DNA of 25,296 nt from Clostridiales bacterium (GCA_019423725.1 JAHZAW010000042.1:24841-50136), one strand, 5' to 3'; shown: positions 15,431 to 23,573, counted from the stretch's first letter. Made by a program: numbers and translations. The notes: generated by a model from the sequence alone, not told the origin.

Positions 15431-15454
15431 TTATCTATATTTCATTTATATTTT

Positions 15455-16396
15455 TTACATACCGCAGAATCCTGCCAGGAAAGAAAATACCACCGGCATG
15501 GTAAAGAGGCATCCCACCGTAGTAGCCAAAAGGGAAGCCACCGCATAATCCGGGGCAGCGTCATATTCCTGGGCCAGCACCGTGATTATGAGCATCGAAG
15601 GAAGCATTGCGAATATGGTTCCCGCTAAAAGCATTTCATCGGAAATAAGTCCAGTGGCCTTAAGTATAAAGAAAAACGCCACAGGAACTATTATGAGCTT
15701 TATGGGTATGGTAAAAAACACCTTTGGCTTTTCAAAAAGCTTTTTGAATCCTCTTCTGCCTATGTCAGCTCCTATATAGAGAAGCCCTATGTATTTCTGG
15801 ACATTTCCCACACCTGTCATGGCCTCCCAGGCTGTACCCGATGGCCTAAGACCGGCAAATATCATTATCAGTCCTATGGCCAGGGCTATGGTGGATGGAG
15901 TTATCATCTTTTTAAAGCTAATTTTTGCCTGGCCGGTAGCTGAAGAAAGTATAGCTACACCGGCGGTCCATGTCATAATGGTCTCGACCACAAGATAAGC
16001 GGCTATATAAAGTCCGCTCCTTTCCGGAAACACCGCCGTAAGTATGGGAAATCCCACAAGAGCACTGTTTATGAAGGATACTGAACATGTATGGGCACCC
16101 AGTTCAGCCCTTTCAAGTCTCAGCAGTTTTCCGCTTATGAAACCTATGAGTATGGCCAGGCCAAACATAAAAAACATAACGAATATAAACGGCCATACCT
16201 CAAAAAGTTCCTCCCTGCTGCCCCCATTTGCCACACTGGTCAAAATAAGGAACGGCAGTGTTATCTTCATCATAAACCTTTGTATCTGGTCCACACATTC
16301 ACTTGTTATGAACCTTAATTTTGCGGCACAGAAACCTATGAGCAGCACCGTTGCAAAAAATATTATCTGCTGTAAAACTATCCCCTGAACATCCAT
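15455..16396 (-). CDS. AEC family transporter (auxin efflux carrier superfamily)
   Basis: A 313-residue membrane protein with about ten hydrophobic segments in two similar halves, the typical AEC layout. Family marks are QRFMMKITLPFLILTSVAN in the first half and LLYIGADIGRRG ahead of the second. Bacterial members carry out secondary transport of small organic acids such as malate or malonate; the substrate here cannot be told. AGGGGA precedes the ATG at 16396, 21 bp after the DUF951 gene. It is the last gene of a four-gene set and ends at the shared terminator. Confidence 0.9.
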   Translation of the reverse strand: MDVQGIVLQQIIFFATVLLIGFCAAKLRFITSECVDQIQRFMMKITLPFLILTSVANGGSREELFEVWPFIFVMFFMFGLAILIGFISGKLLRLERAELGAHTCSVSFINSALVGFPILTAVFPERSGLYIAAYLVVETIMTWTAGVAILSSATGQAKISFKKMITPSTIALAIGLIMIFAGLRPSGTAWEAMTGVGNVQKYIGLLYIGADIGRRGFKKLFEKPKVFFTIPIKLIIVPVAFFFILKATGLISDEMLLAGTIFAMLPSMLIITVLAQEYDAAPDYAVASLLATTVGCLFTMPVVFSFLAGFCGM

Positions 16397-16417
16397 ATTA
16401 TTTTCCCCTGATGATTT

Positions 16418-16615
16418 TTAATTTTCTTCCGATGAAGCGGAACTTATTATCTTTTTAAAGTTCTTTTCAAACTTTACCCTGGGAAGCATGACCATATGTC
16501 CGCATCCGCAGCATTTTATCCTGAAATCCATTCCGACCCTGAGTATTTCCCATGAATCTGAACCACAGGGGTGTTTCTTTTTCATCTGTACTATATCTCC
16601 CACAGAAAAATCCAT
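16418..16615 (-). CDS. DUF951 family protein
   Basis: A 65-residue basic protein with the full DUF951 pattern: VGDIVQMKKKHPCGSDSWEI, then VGMDFRIKCCGCGHMVMLPR and KFEKNFKKI. Cys17, Cys35, Cys36 and Cys38 could hold a metal ion such as zinc. The family is widespread in Firmicutes (YyzM in Bacillus) with no established biochemical role. It lies 12 bp after mscS with a perfect AGGAGG. I recall DUF951 genes often sitting beside MscS-type channels, and that pairing is seen here. Confidence 0.92.
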   Translation of the reverse strand: MDFSVGDIVQMKKKHPCGSDSWEILRVGMDFRIKCCGCGHMVMLPRVKFEKNFKKIISSASSEEN

Positions 16616-16627
16616 CTTTTATCCTCC

Positions 16628-17416
16628 TCAGCCGTTGATTATATGAACTGTCCTCTGCGGATATGGTATTGTTATGCCTTCCGCGTCGAGCCTCTTTTTT
16701 ATGCGCAGCCTAAGCTCTCTTTCGACCTTATAGTTTTCCTTGGTCTCACATTTTGTGACTATCCTTATGTTTACGGCGGAATCATTAAGGCCCGTTATGC
16801 CAAGGACATTGGGCTCCTCCAGCATGCCGCTTACTTCTCCAAAGGCCTTTTTCATCTCATCCTTAAGCACTTCTATGGCCTTATCCACATCGTCCTCATA
16901 GGATATGCCCACATCCACCACTGCATTTATAAATTCCTTGCATTTATTGGTAACAGTGGATATGGTGCCGTTTGGTATTATATATACGGTGCCGTCGATA
17001 TCCCTGAGCCTGGTGGTCCTCATGGTCACGTTTTCCACGGTACCGGTACATCCGTTTATGGTTATTATATCTCCAACATGGAACTGGTCCTCAATAAGTA
17101 TAAAAATTCCGGCTATGACGTCAGCAACTGTATTCTGGGCGCCAAGACCGATGGCTACAGCTATGGAGCCTGAGACCGCCGCCAGGGATGTATCTGATAC
17201 TCCCAGCTGGTGGAGTATGCTTAATACTCCGATAAAATAAATGGCAAATTTTATGACACTGGTTGTGACCGCCTTAAGGGTCTTTGCCTTAGCTTCGTTT
17301 TTTATGACGCTGTTTTTGCTAAGGGCAAACAGCTTATCAGTTATTTTTCTGCTTATTTTAGCCACAGCATAACATATGGCCGCTACTATAATGCAGTAAA
17401 ATATCTTCCATAACAT
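16628..17416 (-). CDS. Small-conductance mechanosensitive channel, MscS family
   Basis: A 262-residue channel that opens under membrane tension to release solutes after osmotic downshock. Hydrophobic segments fall at about residues 3-20 and 52-70. The pore helix (SGSIAVAIGLGAQNTVADVIAG, about 81-102) has the Gly/Ala pattern of MscS TM3. After it come the beta domain (FHVGDIITINGCTGTVENVTMRTTRLRD) and IPNGTI, followed by a C-terminal alpha/beta cage. The ATG at 17416 has GGGGAGGTAC upstream. The gene begins 31 bp inside the end of the C26 hydrolase gene, a longer overlap than elsewhere in this window. Confidence 0.95.
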   Translation of the reverse strand: MLWKIFYCIIVAAICYAVAKISRKITDKLFALSKNSVIKNEAKAKTLKAVTTSVIKFAIYFIGVLSILHQLGVSDTSLAAVSGSIAVAIGLGAQNTVADVIAGIFILIEDQFHVGDIITINGCTGTVENVTMRTTRLRDIDGTVYIIPNGTISTVTNKCKEFINAVVDVGISYEDDVDKAIEVLKDEMKKAFGEVSGMLEEPNVLGITGLNDSAVNIRIVTKCETKENYKVERELRLRIKKRLDAEGITIPYPQRTVHIING

Positions 17417-18087
17417 TCTTTGTACCTCCCCGCAGCCTCGATAAAGGCCTTAAAAATTTTCATTTGTTTTTCGTCCTCACATAAATATTCCGGATGCCAC
17501 TGCACCCCTAAAAGGAAGCTGTCCTCACCTTCCACAGCCTCTATGCGGCCGTCATCGGATACCGCCGATATTTTAAGCCTTGTTCCATCCCCCACAGCCT
17601 GATGATGGAATGAGTTCACACAAAGGCGTTCAGTACCGGTTATATCGTGCAGGATCGAATCCTTTTTTATATTTACAAAATGTGATGTTTCATTTTTGGG
17701 TTTCTCCTGCCTGTGGCCCTCAAAATGCTGGATTATATGGCCTCCAAAGGCCGCTCCCGCCACCTGCATGCCACGGCATATGCCAAGGACAGGTATTTTT
17801 TTCTCAACGGCTCTCCTTATGAGCTCCAGCTCGAAAATATCCCTTTCCTCAAATATAAATCCTCTGTTTTCATTATCCGTCTCATCATTGGTGAGCTTTG
17901 GCTCGATGTCTCCGCCTCCAGATAAAAGTATGCCATTGGCAGTTTTCAATATATCATCTATATTTTTGTAATCCGTTACAAGTCCCAGTCCTCCCGCCTT
18001 AGACACAGCGTCAAAACAGGCCCTTGAAAGCTTAAGCTCCTCACCGTTTTCGCTTACTGACGGTGATATAACGATAATTGGTTTCAT
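17386..18087 (-). CDS. Class I glutamine amidotransferase-like (peptidase C26) hydrolase
   Basis: A 233-residue protein of the gamma-glutamyl-GABA hydrolase (PuuD-like) group. The catalytic triad is visible: nucleophile Cys104 in GICRGMQ, and His198/Glu200 in QWHPEY. ILLSGGGDIEP (residues 53-63) and NSFHHQAV (158-165) are typical of the family. It probably cleaves a gamma-glutamyl amide; with no puu-pathway genes nearby, the substrate is unknown. Start ATG 18087 has AAGGAGA upstream. It heads the mscS-DUF951-AEC set. A TTGACA at 18164-18159 and a TAAAAT at 18122-18117 (minus strand) lie upstream but not at proper spacing to each other, so the promoter is not settled. Confidence 0.9.
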   Translation of the reverse strand: MKPIIVISPSVSENGEELKLSRACFDAVSKAGGLGLVTDYKNIDDILKTANGILLSGGGDIEPKLTNDETDNENRGFIFEERDIFELELIRRAVEKKIPVLGICRGMQVAGAAFGGHIIQHFEGHRQEKPKNETSHFVNIKKDSILHDITGTERLCVNSFHHQAVGDGTRLKISAVSDDGRIEAVEGEDSFLLGVQWHPEYLCEDEKQMKIFKAFIEAAGRYKECYGRYFTAL

Positions 18088-18236
18088 AAGTATTCTCCTT
18101 AAATGGCTTACTTTAGTATTTTATCATATAAAGGGGCTTAAATACACTATTTTTTAAGTGTCAAGCATAATTTAGGCACTCATAACAGATTTCATTTCCA
18201 TGTGCATCCAGAAAGATTATAAATCATACTTGCCTA

Positions 18237-18265
18237 TTTAAAAATCTGTTGATTTATGGTACTAT
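18237..18265 (+). promoter_or_regulatory. Extended -10 promoter of mtnN
   Basis: TGGTACTAT (18257-18265) is an extended -10 element. A weak -35, TTTAAA (18237-18242), lies 17 bp upstream. The predicted start near 18272 coincides with the beginning of the hairpin at 18271-18296. Confidence 0.45.
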
Positions 18266-18270
18266 ATCCG

Positions 18271-18296
18271 TTAAGGTATATTTTTTTATATCTTAA
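18271..18296 (+). promoter_or_regulatory. Hairpin at the 5' end of the mtnN leader
   Basis: TTAAGGTATA (18271-18280) can pair with TATATCTTAA (18287-18296) over a six-T loop, giving ten pairs of which one is G-U. No T-tract follows, so it is not a terminator. It sits at the predicted transcript start and could stabilise the mRNA or, as DNA, be a repressor half-site pair. Confidence 0.45.
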
Positions 18297-18320
18297 ATGT
18301 GACAACGTGGGGGTAACTAT

Positions 18321-19016
18321 ATGAACAAGATCGGTATAATAGGAGCTATGTCCGAAGAAATAGCTCATATTAAAGATGTTATGAACATCGAAAGCACTTT
18401 TGAAAAGGCAGGATATAAGTTTTTTTCAGGAAAGCTTGGAAATAAAGATATAATCCTTGTCTTATGCGGGATCGGTAAGGTAAACGCTGCAGTCTGCACA
18501 CAGCTGCTTATCGATACATATTCCGTCGAAGCGGTAATAAATACCGGTGTAGCAGGAGCCCTGGCCGATGGTGTGACCATAGGCGATGTGGTGATCTCCA
18601 CCGATGCCCAGCAGCATGATATTGACTGCTCACCCTTTGGCGACCCTGTGGGCACCATACCCAGAATGGACAACAGTATTTTTAAAGCTGATGACACCCT
18701 TATAAACGCTGCCGTTGAAGCCGCAAAAAGCACCATAGAGGGAAATACATTTACAGGCCGTATCGTAAGCGGAGATCAGGTCATAGCAGATTCAGAAACA
18801 AAGAACAGGCTTAAAACTTATTTTAACGGCTACTGCGCCGAGATGGAAGGAGGCTCCATTGCGCAGGTATGCTATCTTAACAAAATACCTTTTGTAATAA
18901 TAAGGAATATATCCGATTCAGCAGACGAAAGCGCTGATGTGGATTATCCTGAATTTGAAAAGAAGGCCGCGTATAATTCATCCAGCATAGTTATAAAAAT
19001 GGTGAAAAATCTATAA
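18321..19016 (+). CDS. mtnN: 5'-methylthioadenosine/S-adenosylhomocysteine nucleosidase MtnN
   Basis: A 231-residue enzyme that cleaves adenine from methylthioadenosine and S-adenosylhomocysteine, clearing inhibitory by-products of SAM use and feeding methionine salvage or LuxS. Landmarks are IGAMSEEI with catalytic Glu12, INTGVAGAL, VSGDQVIAD, the substrate-binding MEGG (Met175, Glu176) and catalytic Asp199 in ISDSAD. Length equals that of the E. coli enzyme. The start at 18321 has GGGGGT upstream. No luxS or SAM-recycling gene is adjacent. The VanW gene follows after 113 bp with its own promoter. Confidence 0.96.
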   Translation: MNKIGIIGAMSEEIAHIKDVMNIESTFEKAGYKFFSGKLGNKDIILVLCGIGKVNAAVCTQLLIDTYSVEAVINTGVAGALADGVTIGDVVISTDAQQHDIDCSPFGDPVGTIPRMDNSIFKADDTLINAAVEAAKSTIEGNTFTGRIVSGDQVIADSETKNRLKTYFNGYCAEMEGGSIAQVCYLNKIPFVIIRNISDSADESADVDYPEFEKKAAYNSSSIVIKMVKNL

Positions 19017-19095
19017 TTTGGGCGGATATATGATTACAGCGGAGAATCTTATATAAATTTTGCATCAAATACTGCAAACAGTTTTTTATTAATCC

Positions 19096-19104
19096 TGGTA
19101 TAAT
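19096..19104 (+). promoter_or_regulatory. Extended -10 promoter of the VanW gene
   Basis: TGGTATAAT is a perfect extended -10 hexamer. No good -35 is seen at the usual distance, but extended -10 promoters can work without one. It lies 25 bp before the chosen ATG at 19130. Confidence 0.6.
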
Positions 19105-19129
19105 TTAGAAATAAGGAGTGATCTGTATA

Positions 19130-19969
19130 ATGAATAATATAATCGGAGCTTTAATCGTATCTCTTTCCCTGGGTGGAGCAGTTCCTGCCGCTGAACCTGT
19201 GGACCCTTCTGATTATCTTCCCAGCATCGAGGCAGACGGAAGCATCGTTATAGGACCCACTGAGGCTGAAAAGAAGGCAGAGGAGGAACGTCTTAAAAAG
19301 GAAGAGGAAGCAAGAAAGGCTGCTGAAGAGGCTAAAAAGGCCGAAGAGGAAAGAAAAAGACAGGAAGAGCTGGCAAAGGACCCTGCCAATCTGAATTATG
19401 ACCATGATATAGCTTCATACATAACATACTACAGCCAGAGAGCCAGCGACGCCAACAGGAATTTTAACATGCAGCTTGCCTGCGATGCCATAAACGGAGA
19501 AATAATAGTACCCGGAGAAGAATTTTCATACAATGATACTGTACTGAGCAAAAGAGATCCCAACAATGACTACAAACCCGCAGGTGTCATAAGCGGAGGA
19601 AAAATGACAAATGCTATCGGAGGCGGTATATGCCAGGTTTCAACTACTCTCTTTGATGCTGCTTTATATTCAGGAATGACCATTACAAGCAGACGCAATC
19701 ATTCCCTCAAGGTAGGTTATGTTCCCGCCGGAATGGATGCTACCTGTTCATGGGGAACCATAGATTTCCGTTTCAGAAATGATCTTTCCGTTCCCGTAAA
19801 GATCGAGGCTGTTATGAATAACGGAACCATGAAGATCCGTTTCCTTTCACCCTCTGATCCCCAGATAGGAGATATACAGTTAAAGGTAACACAGAATAAA
19901 GGTGTCTACACCCTCAGCAGATATGTTAACGGCGTAGTTGACTATACAACAACAAGCGTATACAGATAA
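19130..19969 (+). CDS. VanW family protein with an N-terminal charged coiled-coil arm
   Basis: A 279-residue protein, probably exported: a hydrophobic N-terminus ending in AVPAAEP could be a signal peptide, though it lacks the usual basic residues. Residues about 46-84 are a Glu/Lys/Ala/Arg-rich, highly charged helix likely to form a coiled coil or a rigid spacer. Residues about 93-270 are a VanW domain: VPGEEFSYNDTVL, IGGGICQVSTTLFDAALYSG and FRFRNDLSVPVKIEA. VanW proteins occur widely in Firmicutes and in some vanB-type clusters, but their biochemical role is not established; they do not confer vancomycin resistance alone. I start at ATG 19130; the in-frame GTG at 19118 is joined to the AAGGAG site and cannot use it. 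Confidence 0.9.
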   Translation: MNNIIGALIVSLSLGGAVPAAEPVDPSDYLPSIEADGSIVIGPTEAEKKAEEERLKKEEEARKAAEEAKKAEEERKRQEELAKDPANLNYDHDIASYITYYSQRASDANRNFNMQLACDAINGEIIVPGEEFSYNDTVLSKRDPNNDYKPAGVISGGKMTNAIGGGICQVSTTLFDAALYSGMTITSRRNHSLKVGYVPAGMDATCSWGTIDFRFRNDLSVPVKIEAVMNNGTMKIRFLSPSDPQIGDIQLKVTQNKGVYTLSRYVNGVVDYTTTSVYR

Positions 19970-19975
19970 GAAATC

Positions 19976-20011
19976 AAAAACTCCCGTGTTAAATAACACG
20001 GGAGTTTTTTT
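19976..20011. terminator. Bidirectional terminator
   Basis: CTCCCGTGTT (19981-19990) pairs perfectly with AACACGGGAG (19995-20004) around AAAT. It is followed by seven Ts on the plus strand and by five Ts on the minus strand (19980-19976). It can end both the VanW gene and the convergent dehydrogenase gene. Confidence 0.93.
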
Positions 20012-20037
20012 ATTCATAAATAAAGCCAGCCTTTTAC

Positions 20038-20970
20038 TTATACTATCCTGTTTTTAAGCTCTCCATTTTCGGCAAAGGCTTTGAGATTATCATATACCAG
20101 GTCATATACCCTTTTATTCATATAGTTGGAGCCGGAACATATATGTGGAGATATGAGGAGGTTTTCCAGTGCCCAGAGCCTGCTGTCCTCAGGTAAGGGC
20201 TCCTGCTCAAAAACATCCAGAGCCGCACCCATGATGCTGCCCCTTTCAAGCACATCAGCCAGGGCCTCAGTATCGACACTCATACCCCTGCCGATATTTA
20301 TAAGAACGCTCTTTGAGTGCATCTTCTCAAGTATGTTTCTGTTGATGATATGCTCTGAACCGCTGTTCAAAGGAAGGGCAACTATTATCACATCCAGCTC
20401 CCCTGCCATATTTTCAAACTCATCTATTTTATATATGCTGTCGAAATAATCGGCCTCTCTGCCGCTCCTGTTGAATCCTATGGCCACAGCATCAAAGGCT
20501 TTGAGCCTTCTTGCTATCTGCATACCTATGCTTCCTGTGCCTAATATGCCCACCTTTTTATCGGTTATTTCATGAAGTCTGAATTCCCTGAGCCATTTAT
20601 GCTCCATCTGCTGTTTAAGATACATGGGAGCCTTTTTATATATCTCCAAAAGCCTCATAACAGCAAATTCAGCTATCTGATTGCTGTACACGTCTCTGGC
20701 ATTGCAGAATATGACCCCATTTTTTCTAAGTTCATCCACGGGTATGGTGTCATATCCCGCTGATGTGGCTTGGAAAAGCTTAAGGTTAGTGAATTTATCA
20801 ACATCACTTTTCTGGAATGGATTAAGGCCAACCAGCACATCACAATCATATTCCTCTTTTGTGAATTCTTCGGTTTCTGCACCATGGTCTATTATCTCAT
20901 ATCCAAGGGATTTTATTTTTTCTCTTATATCATCATGGAATTTCTGAGCCTTTGTCAAAACAACTTTCAT
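20038..20970 (-). CDS. D-2-hydroxyacid dehydrogenase, NAD-dependent
   Basis: A 310-residue cytoplasmic oxidoreductase of the D-isomer 2-hydroxyacid family. The Rossmann motif is GTGSIG (residues 144-149), and the catalytic Arg228 (NIGRGMSVD), Glu257 (FEQEP) and His276 (SPHICSGS) are all in place. It interconverts a 2-oxoacid and an (R)-2-hydroxyacid; the substrate is not readable from these motifs. It starts 16 bp after the class III CoA-transferase gene, behind GGAGG, and must share its transcript. That pairing suggests it makes the (R)-2-hydroxyacid that the transferase activates, as LdhA does for HadA in Clostridioides leucine fermentation. Phosphoglycerate or erythronate dehydrogenase roles are less likely but not excluded. 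Confidence 0.9.
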   Translation of the reverse strand: MKVVLTKAQKFHDDIREKIKSLGYEIIDHGAETEEFTKEEYDCDVLVGLNPFQKSDVDKFTNLKLFQATSAGYDTIPVDELRKNGVIFCNARDVYSNQIAEFAVMRLLEIYKKAPMYLKQQMEHKWLREFRLHEITDKKVGILGTGSIGMQIARRLKAFDAVAIGFNRSGREADYFDSIYKIDEFENMAGELDVIIVALPLNSGSEHIINRNILEKMHSKSVLINIGRGMSVDTEALADVLERGSIMGAALDVFEQEPLPEDSRLWALENLLISPHICSGSNYMNKRVYDLVYDNLKAFAENGELKNRIV

Positions 20971-20986
20971 ATATCAGCCTCCGTAA

Positions 20987-22216
20987 TCATTTTCCGTACT
21001 GTTTTATAACTCCGTCGGCTATCATCTTTTCAGCTTCCTCATCGGTATATCCCAGCTCTTTGACTATCTCGATGGTATTTTCACCAAGGAGAGGAGCTGG
21101 CTTTGAATCAGGTGACTGATTGTCCGCAAACTGTACCGGTGTGGTGGGAAGCATAAATGACCTGCCGGATTTCATCTTAAATTCCTTTACATAATTATTG
21201 GCCTTTGCCTGTTCATCTGTGGCTATATCCTTCCACTGGAGGGTCCTTTCAAAGGCTATATCAGCTTCCGTAAGCTTTTGAGCCCAGTACTCCCTGTCAT
21301 TGAGTATGAACTGTTCCTCTATCCTCCTACAGCAGTGCTCCAGCCTGTCCTTATCGGCTACGACCTTCTTAAGGGTCCTATAGTCGGGATCGTTTTTGAT
21401 ATCATCCAGTCCGAATATGTCACAGAAGGCATCCCAGTATCTTTCATAAGCCAGGACTGTAAGGGTTATCCATTTTCCATCCCTGCACTTATATGAGTTT
21501 ATAAGGGGATTTCCGGGAGCATATCTTGACTGGGGATATTCAACTCCATACTGTGCTCCTATTATCATAAGGGAGTTTGCCCATATGGATGTGCCATAGA
21601 GGGAAACTACTATCTTTTCACCAAATCCAGTGTTTTTAGCCTTTATTATGCCAGCCAGTATACCTGATGCCAGGGCAAGGCCAGTCGTATGGTCTCCTGT
21701 GGCATAGGGAGCGTTTACCGGTGATTTTCCATCGGGCGACATATCAACCAGGGAACCGCCCTTTGCCCAGAAGGCTACAACATCATATCCGGGCCTTGGA
21801 GCGTCCTTTCCATAAAGTCCATATCCAGATATGACACCTACCACAAGTTTAGGATATTTTTCATGAAGGGTATCATAGTCAAGTCCGAGCCTTTTGAGAG
21901 AGCCAGCCCTGACATTTGAAACAAAGGCATCAGCCTCAGAAAGAAGTTTATGCATGATCTCCATACCTTTTTCGGTCTTTAAGTCCACGGAGATGTCTCT
22001 TTTATTTCCGTTTTCGTATTCCCATACGGGGTTCTCATCGTCAGTATAGGGAGTATCTCCCAGGTTGACTCCGAATTTTCTCATGGGGTCTCCAGAAAAG
22101 CCCTCGACCTTTATTACATCGGCTCCCCAGTCAGCCAGCATCCTTACTGAGCTTGGCGCAGCCGCGTAAGTCGTAAAATCGATGATTTTTATTCCCTTTA
22201 AAAGATCTGCCTGCAT
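20987..22216 (-). CDS. Class III (CaiB/BaiF) CoA-transferase, FldA/HadA-like
   Basis: A 409-residue enzyme, the usual size for family III CoA-transferases. The N-terminal core has GIKIIDFTTYAAAPSSVRML and ADWGADVIKVEG; the catalytic Asp is probably Asp175 in YATGDHTTGLALA. The C-terminal part has RYAPGNPLINSYKCRDGKW and ends with KELGYTDEEAEKMI. GLDYDTLHEKYPKLV and the C-terminal region recall the phenyllactate transferase FldA of Clostridium sporogenes, so it may transfer CoA between an acyl-CoA and an (R)-2-hydroxyacid. The adjacent dehydrogenase supports this. Formyl-CoA or carnitine transferases share the fold. It begins 54 bp after hisS behind AAGGAGG; no terminator or clear promoter lies between, so it may be read with hisS. 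Confidence 0.88.
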   Translation of the reverse strand: MQADLLKGIKIIDFTTYAAAPSSVRMLADWGADVIKVEGFSGDPMRKFGVNLGDTPYTDDENPVWEYENGNKRDISVDLKTEKGMEIMHKLLSEADAFVSNVRAGSLKRLGLDYDTLHEKYPKLVVGVISGYGLYGKDAPRPGYDVVAFWAKGGSLVDMSPDGKSPVNAPYATGDHTTGLALASGILAGIIKAKNTGFGEKIVVSLYGTSIWANSLMIIGAQYGVEYPQSRYAPGNPLINSYKCRDGKWITLTVLAYERYWDAFCDIFGLDDIKNDPDYRTLKKVVADKDRLEHCCRRIEEQFILNDREYWAQKLTEADIAFERTLQWKDIATDEQAKANNYVKEFKMKSGRSFMLPTTPVQFADNQSPDSKPAPLLGENTIEIVKELGYTDEEAEKMIADGVIKQYGK

Positions 22217-22270
22217 AAATCTTCCTCCTTAACCCTTATTTATTTTTTATGATTACTTTATGAATATTTA

Positions 22271-23536
22271 TTATTTTTTCACTTTGTTCATCATCACTTC
22301 AAAAAGTTCAGAAACCTTTGTTTCTTCTTCCTCTCCTGTTTCCATATTTTTAAGTTTTACCATATCGTTGTCGATCTCGTTGTCTCCAAGTATTACGGAA
22401 TAAGCGGCCCCTATTTTATTGGCGTATTTCATCTGCGCCTTTACGCTTCTTCCAACACTGTCACACTCAGCCTTTATGCCGGCCTGGCGCATACGGTAAG
22501 CTATTCCCTGTCCCTTTACAAGGCCCTTCTGGCCGATGGCTCCGATATATATATCCCTATACGCCTTCTTCTCAAACTCTCCGTTCTGAGCCTCAAGCAC
22601 AAGAAGGAGCCTCTCTATACCAACGGCAAATCCTGCTGCACCTGTGGGCTGCCCGCCGCACTCAGCTATGAGGTTGTCATAACGTCCGCCGCCGCATACG
22701 GTGCCCTGGGCTCCTATGCCGTTTGATACGAACTCAAATACAGTCCTTGTATAGTAGTCAAGGCCTCTTACTATCTTGTCATCGACCTCATATTTTATGC
22801 CCATCTCATCAAGGATAGCCTTTACTGTCTCAAAGTGCTCCTTGCACTCGGGTCCAAGATAATCCAGTACAACGGGAGCGTCAGCTATTATCCTCTGGCA
22901 TTTTTCCTCCTTGCAGTCCAGCACCCTGAGGGGATTTTTCTCAAATCTGGATCTGCAGTCATCACACATTTTATCTATGTTGCTTCCGATATACTCCCTG
23001 AGGGCCTTATTATATTTCTGTCTGCATTCGGGACCTCCAAGGCTGTTTATTTTAAGCATAACGTCCTTTATTCCAAGTCTTTTAAGCAGTTCAGCGGCAA
23101 CGGATATTACCTCTGCATCAAGGGCGGGGCTGTATGAGCCAAGCATCTCGACTCCGAACTGATGGAACTGTCTCTGTCTGCCCTTCTGTGTATTTTCATA
23201 TCTGAACATGGGTCCGATATAGTAAAATCTTGTGGGCTGGGGATTGTTATATATACCGTGTTCAATATAGCTTCTAGCTGCTCCGGCTGTTCCCTCAGGT
23301 CTTAATGTGACACTTCTGTCACCCTTATCCTTGAAGGTATACATCTCCTTCTGAACGATGTCTGTGGTCTCTCCCACACCCCTTAAAAACAATTCAGTAT
23401 GCTCAAAAATAGGAGTTCTGAGCTCTCCTATGCTGAAATCTTCACATATACCGCGCATGATCTTTTCGACCCTGTGCCATTCGTCCATGTACGCTCCATA
23501 AATATCCTTGGTTCCCTTAGGCGCTTCTGTAAGCAT
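22271..23536 (-). CDS. hisS: Histidyl-tRNA synthetase HisS
   Basis: A 421-residue class II synthetase charging tRNA-His. Motif 2 is in FYYIGPMFRYENTQKGRQRQ, the histidine-specific signatures are VRGLDYYTRTVFEF and GGGRYDNL, and motif 3 is AAGFAVGIERLLL. A C-terminal anticodon-binding domain starts at about residue 325. I start at ATG 23536 (MLTEAPKGTKDI), six bases after GGAGG; the in-frame TTG at 23554 overlaps that site and is unlikely. It lies 37 bp after hemZ, the order dtd-hemZ-hisS being familiar in Clostridia. No T-box leader is present in the gap. Confidence 0.97.
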   Translation of the reverse strand: MLTEAPKGTKDIYGAYMDEWHRVEKIMRGICEDFSIGELRTPIFEHTELFLRGVGETTDIVQKEMYTFKDKGDRSVTLRPEGTAGAARSYIEHGIYNNPQPTRFYYIGPMFRYENTQKGRQRQFHQFGVEMLGSYSPALDAEVISVAAELLKRLGIKDVMLKINSLGGPECRQKYNKALREYIGSNIDKMCDDCRSRFEKNPLRVLDCKEEKCQRIIADAPVVLDYLGPECKEHFETVKAILDEMGIKYEVDDKIVRGLDYYTRTVFEFVSNGIGAQGTVCGGGRYDNLIAECGGQPTGAAGFAVGIERLLLVLEAQNGEFEKKAYRDIYIGAIGQKGLVKGQGIAYRMRQAGIKAECDSVGRSVKAQMKYANKIGAAYSVILGDNEIDNDMVKLKNMETGEEEETKVSELFEVMMNKVKK

Positions 23537-23573
23537 TGTTTTTCCTCCTGTCAAATATCATATTATGTATAGT

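Noticed and set aside
19118..19129. GTG start at 19118 for the VanW gene
   Set aside because: It directly follows the AAGGAG site with no spacing; ATG at 19130 is usable.
23537..23573. T-box leader for hisS
   Set aside because: The gap to hemZ is only 37 bp, and no T-box sequence is present there.
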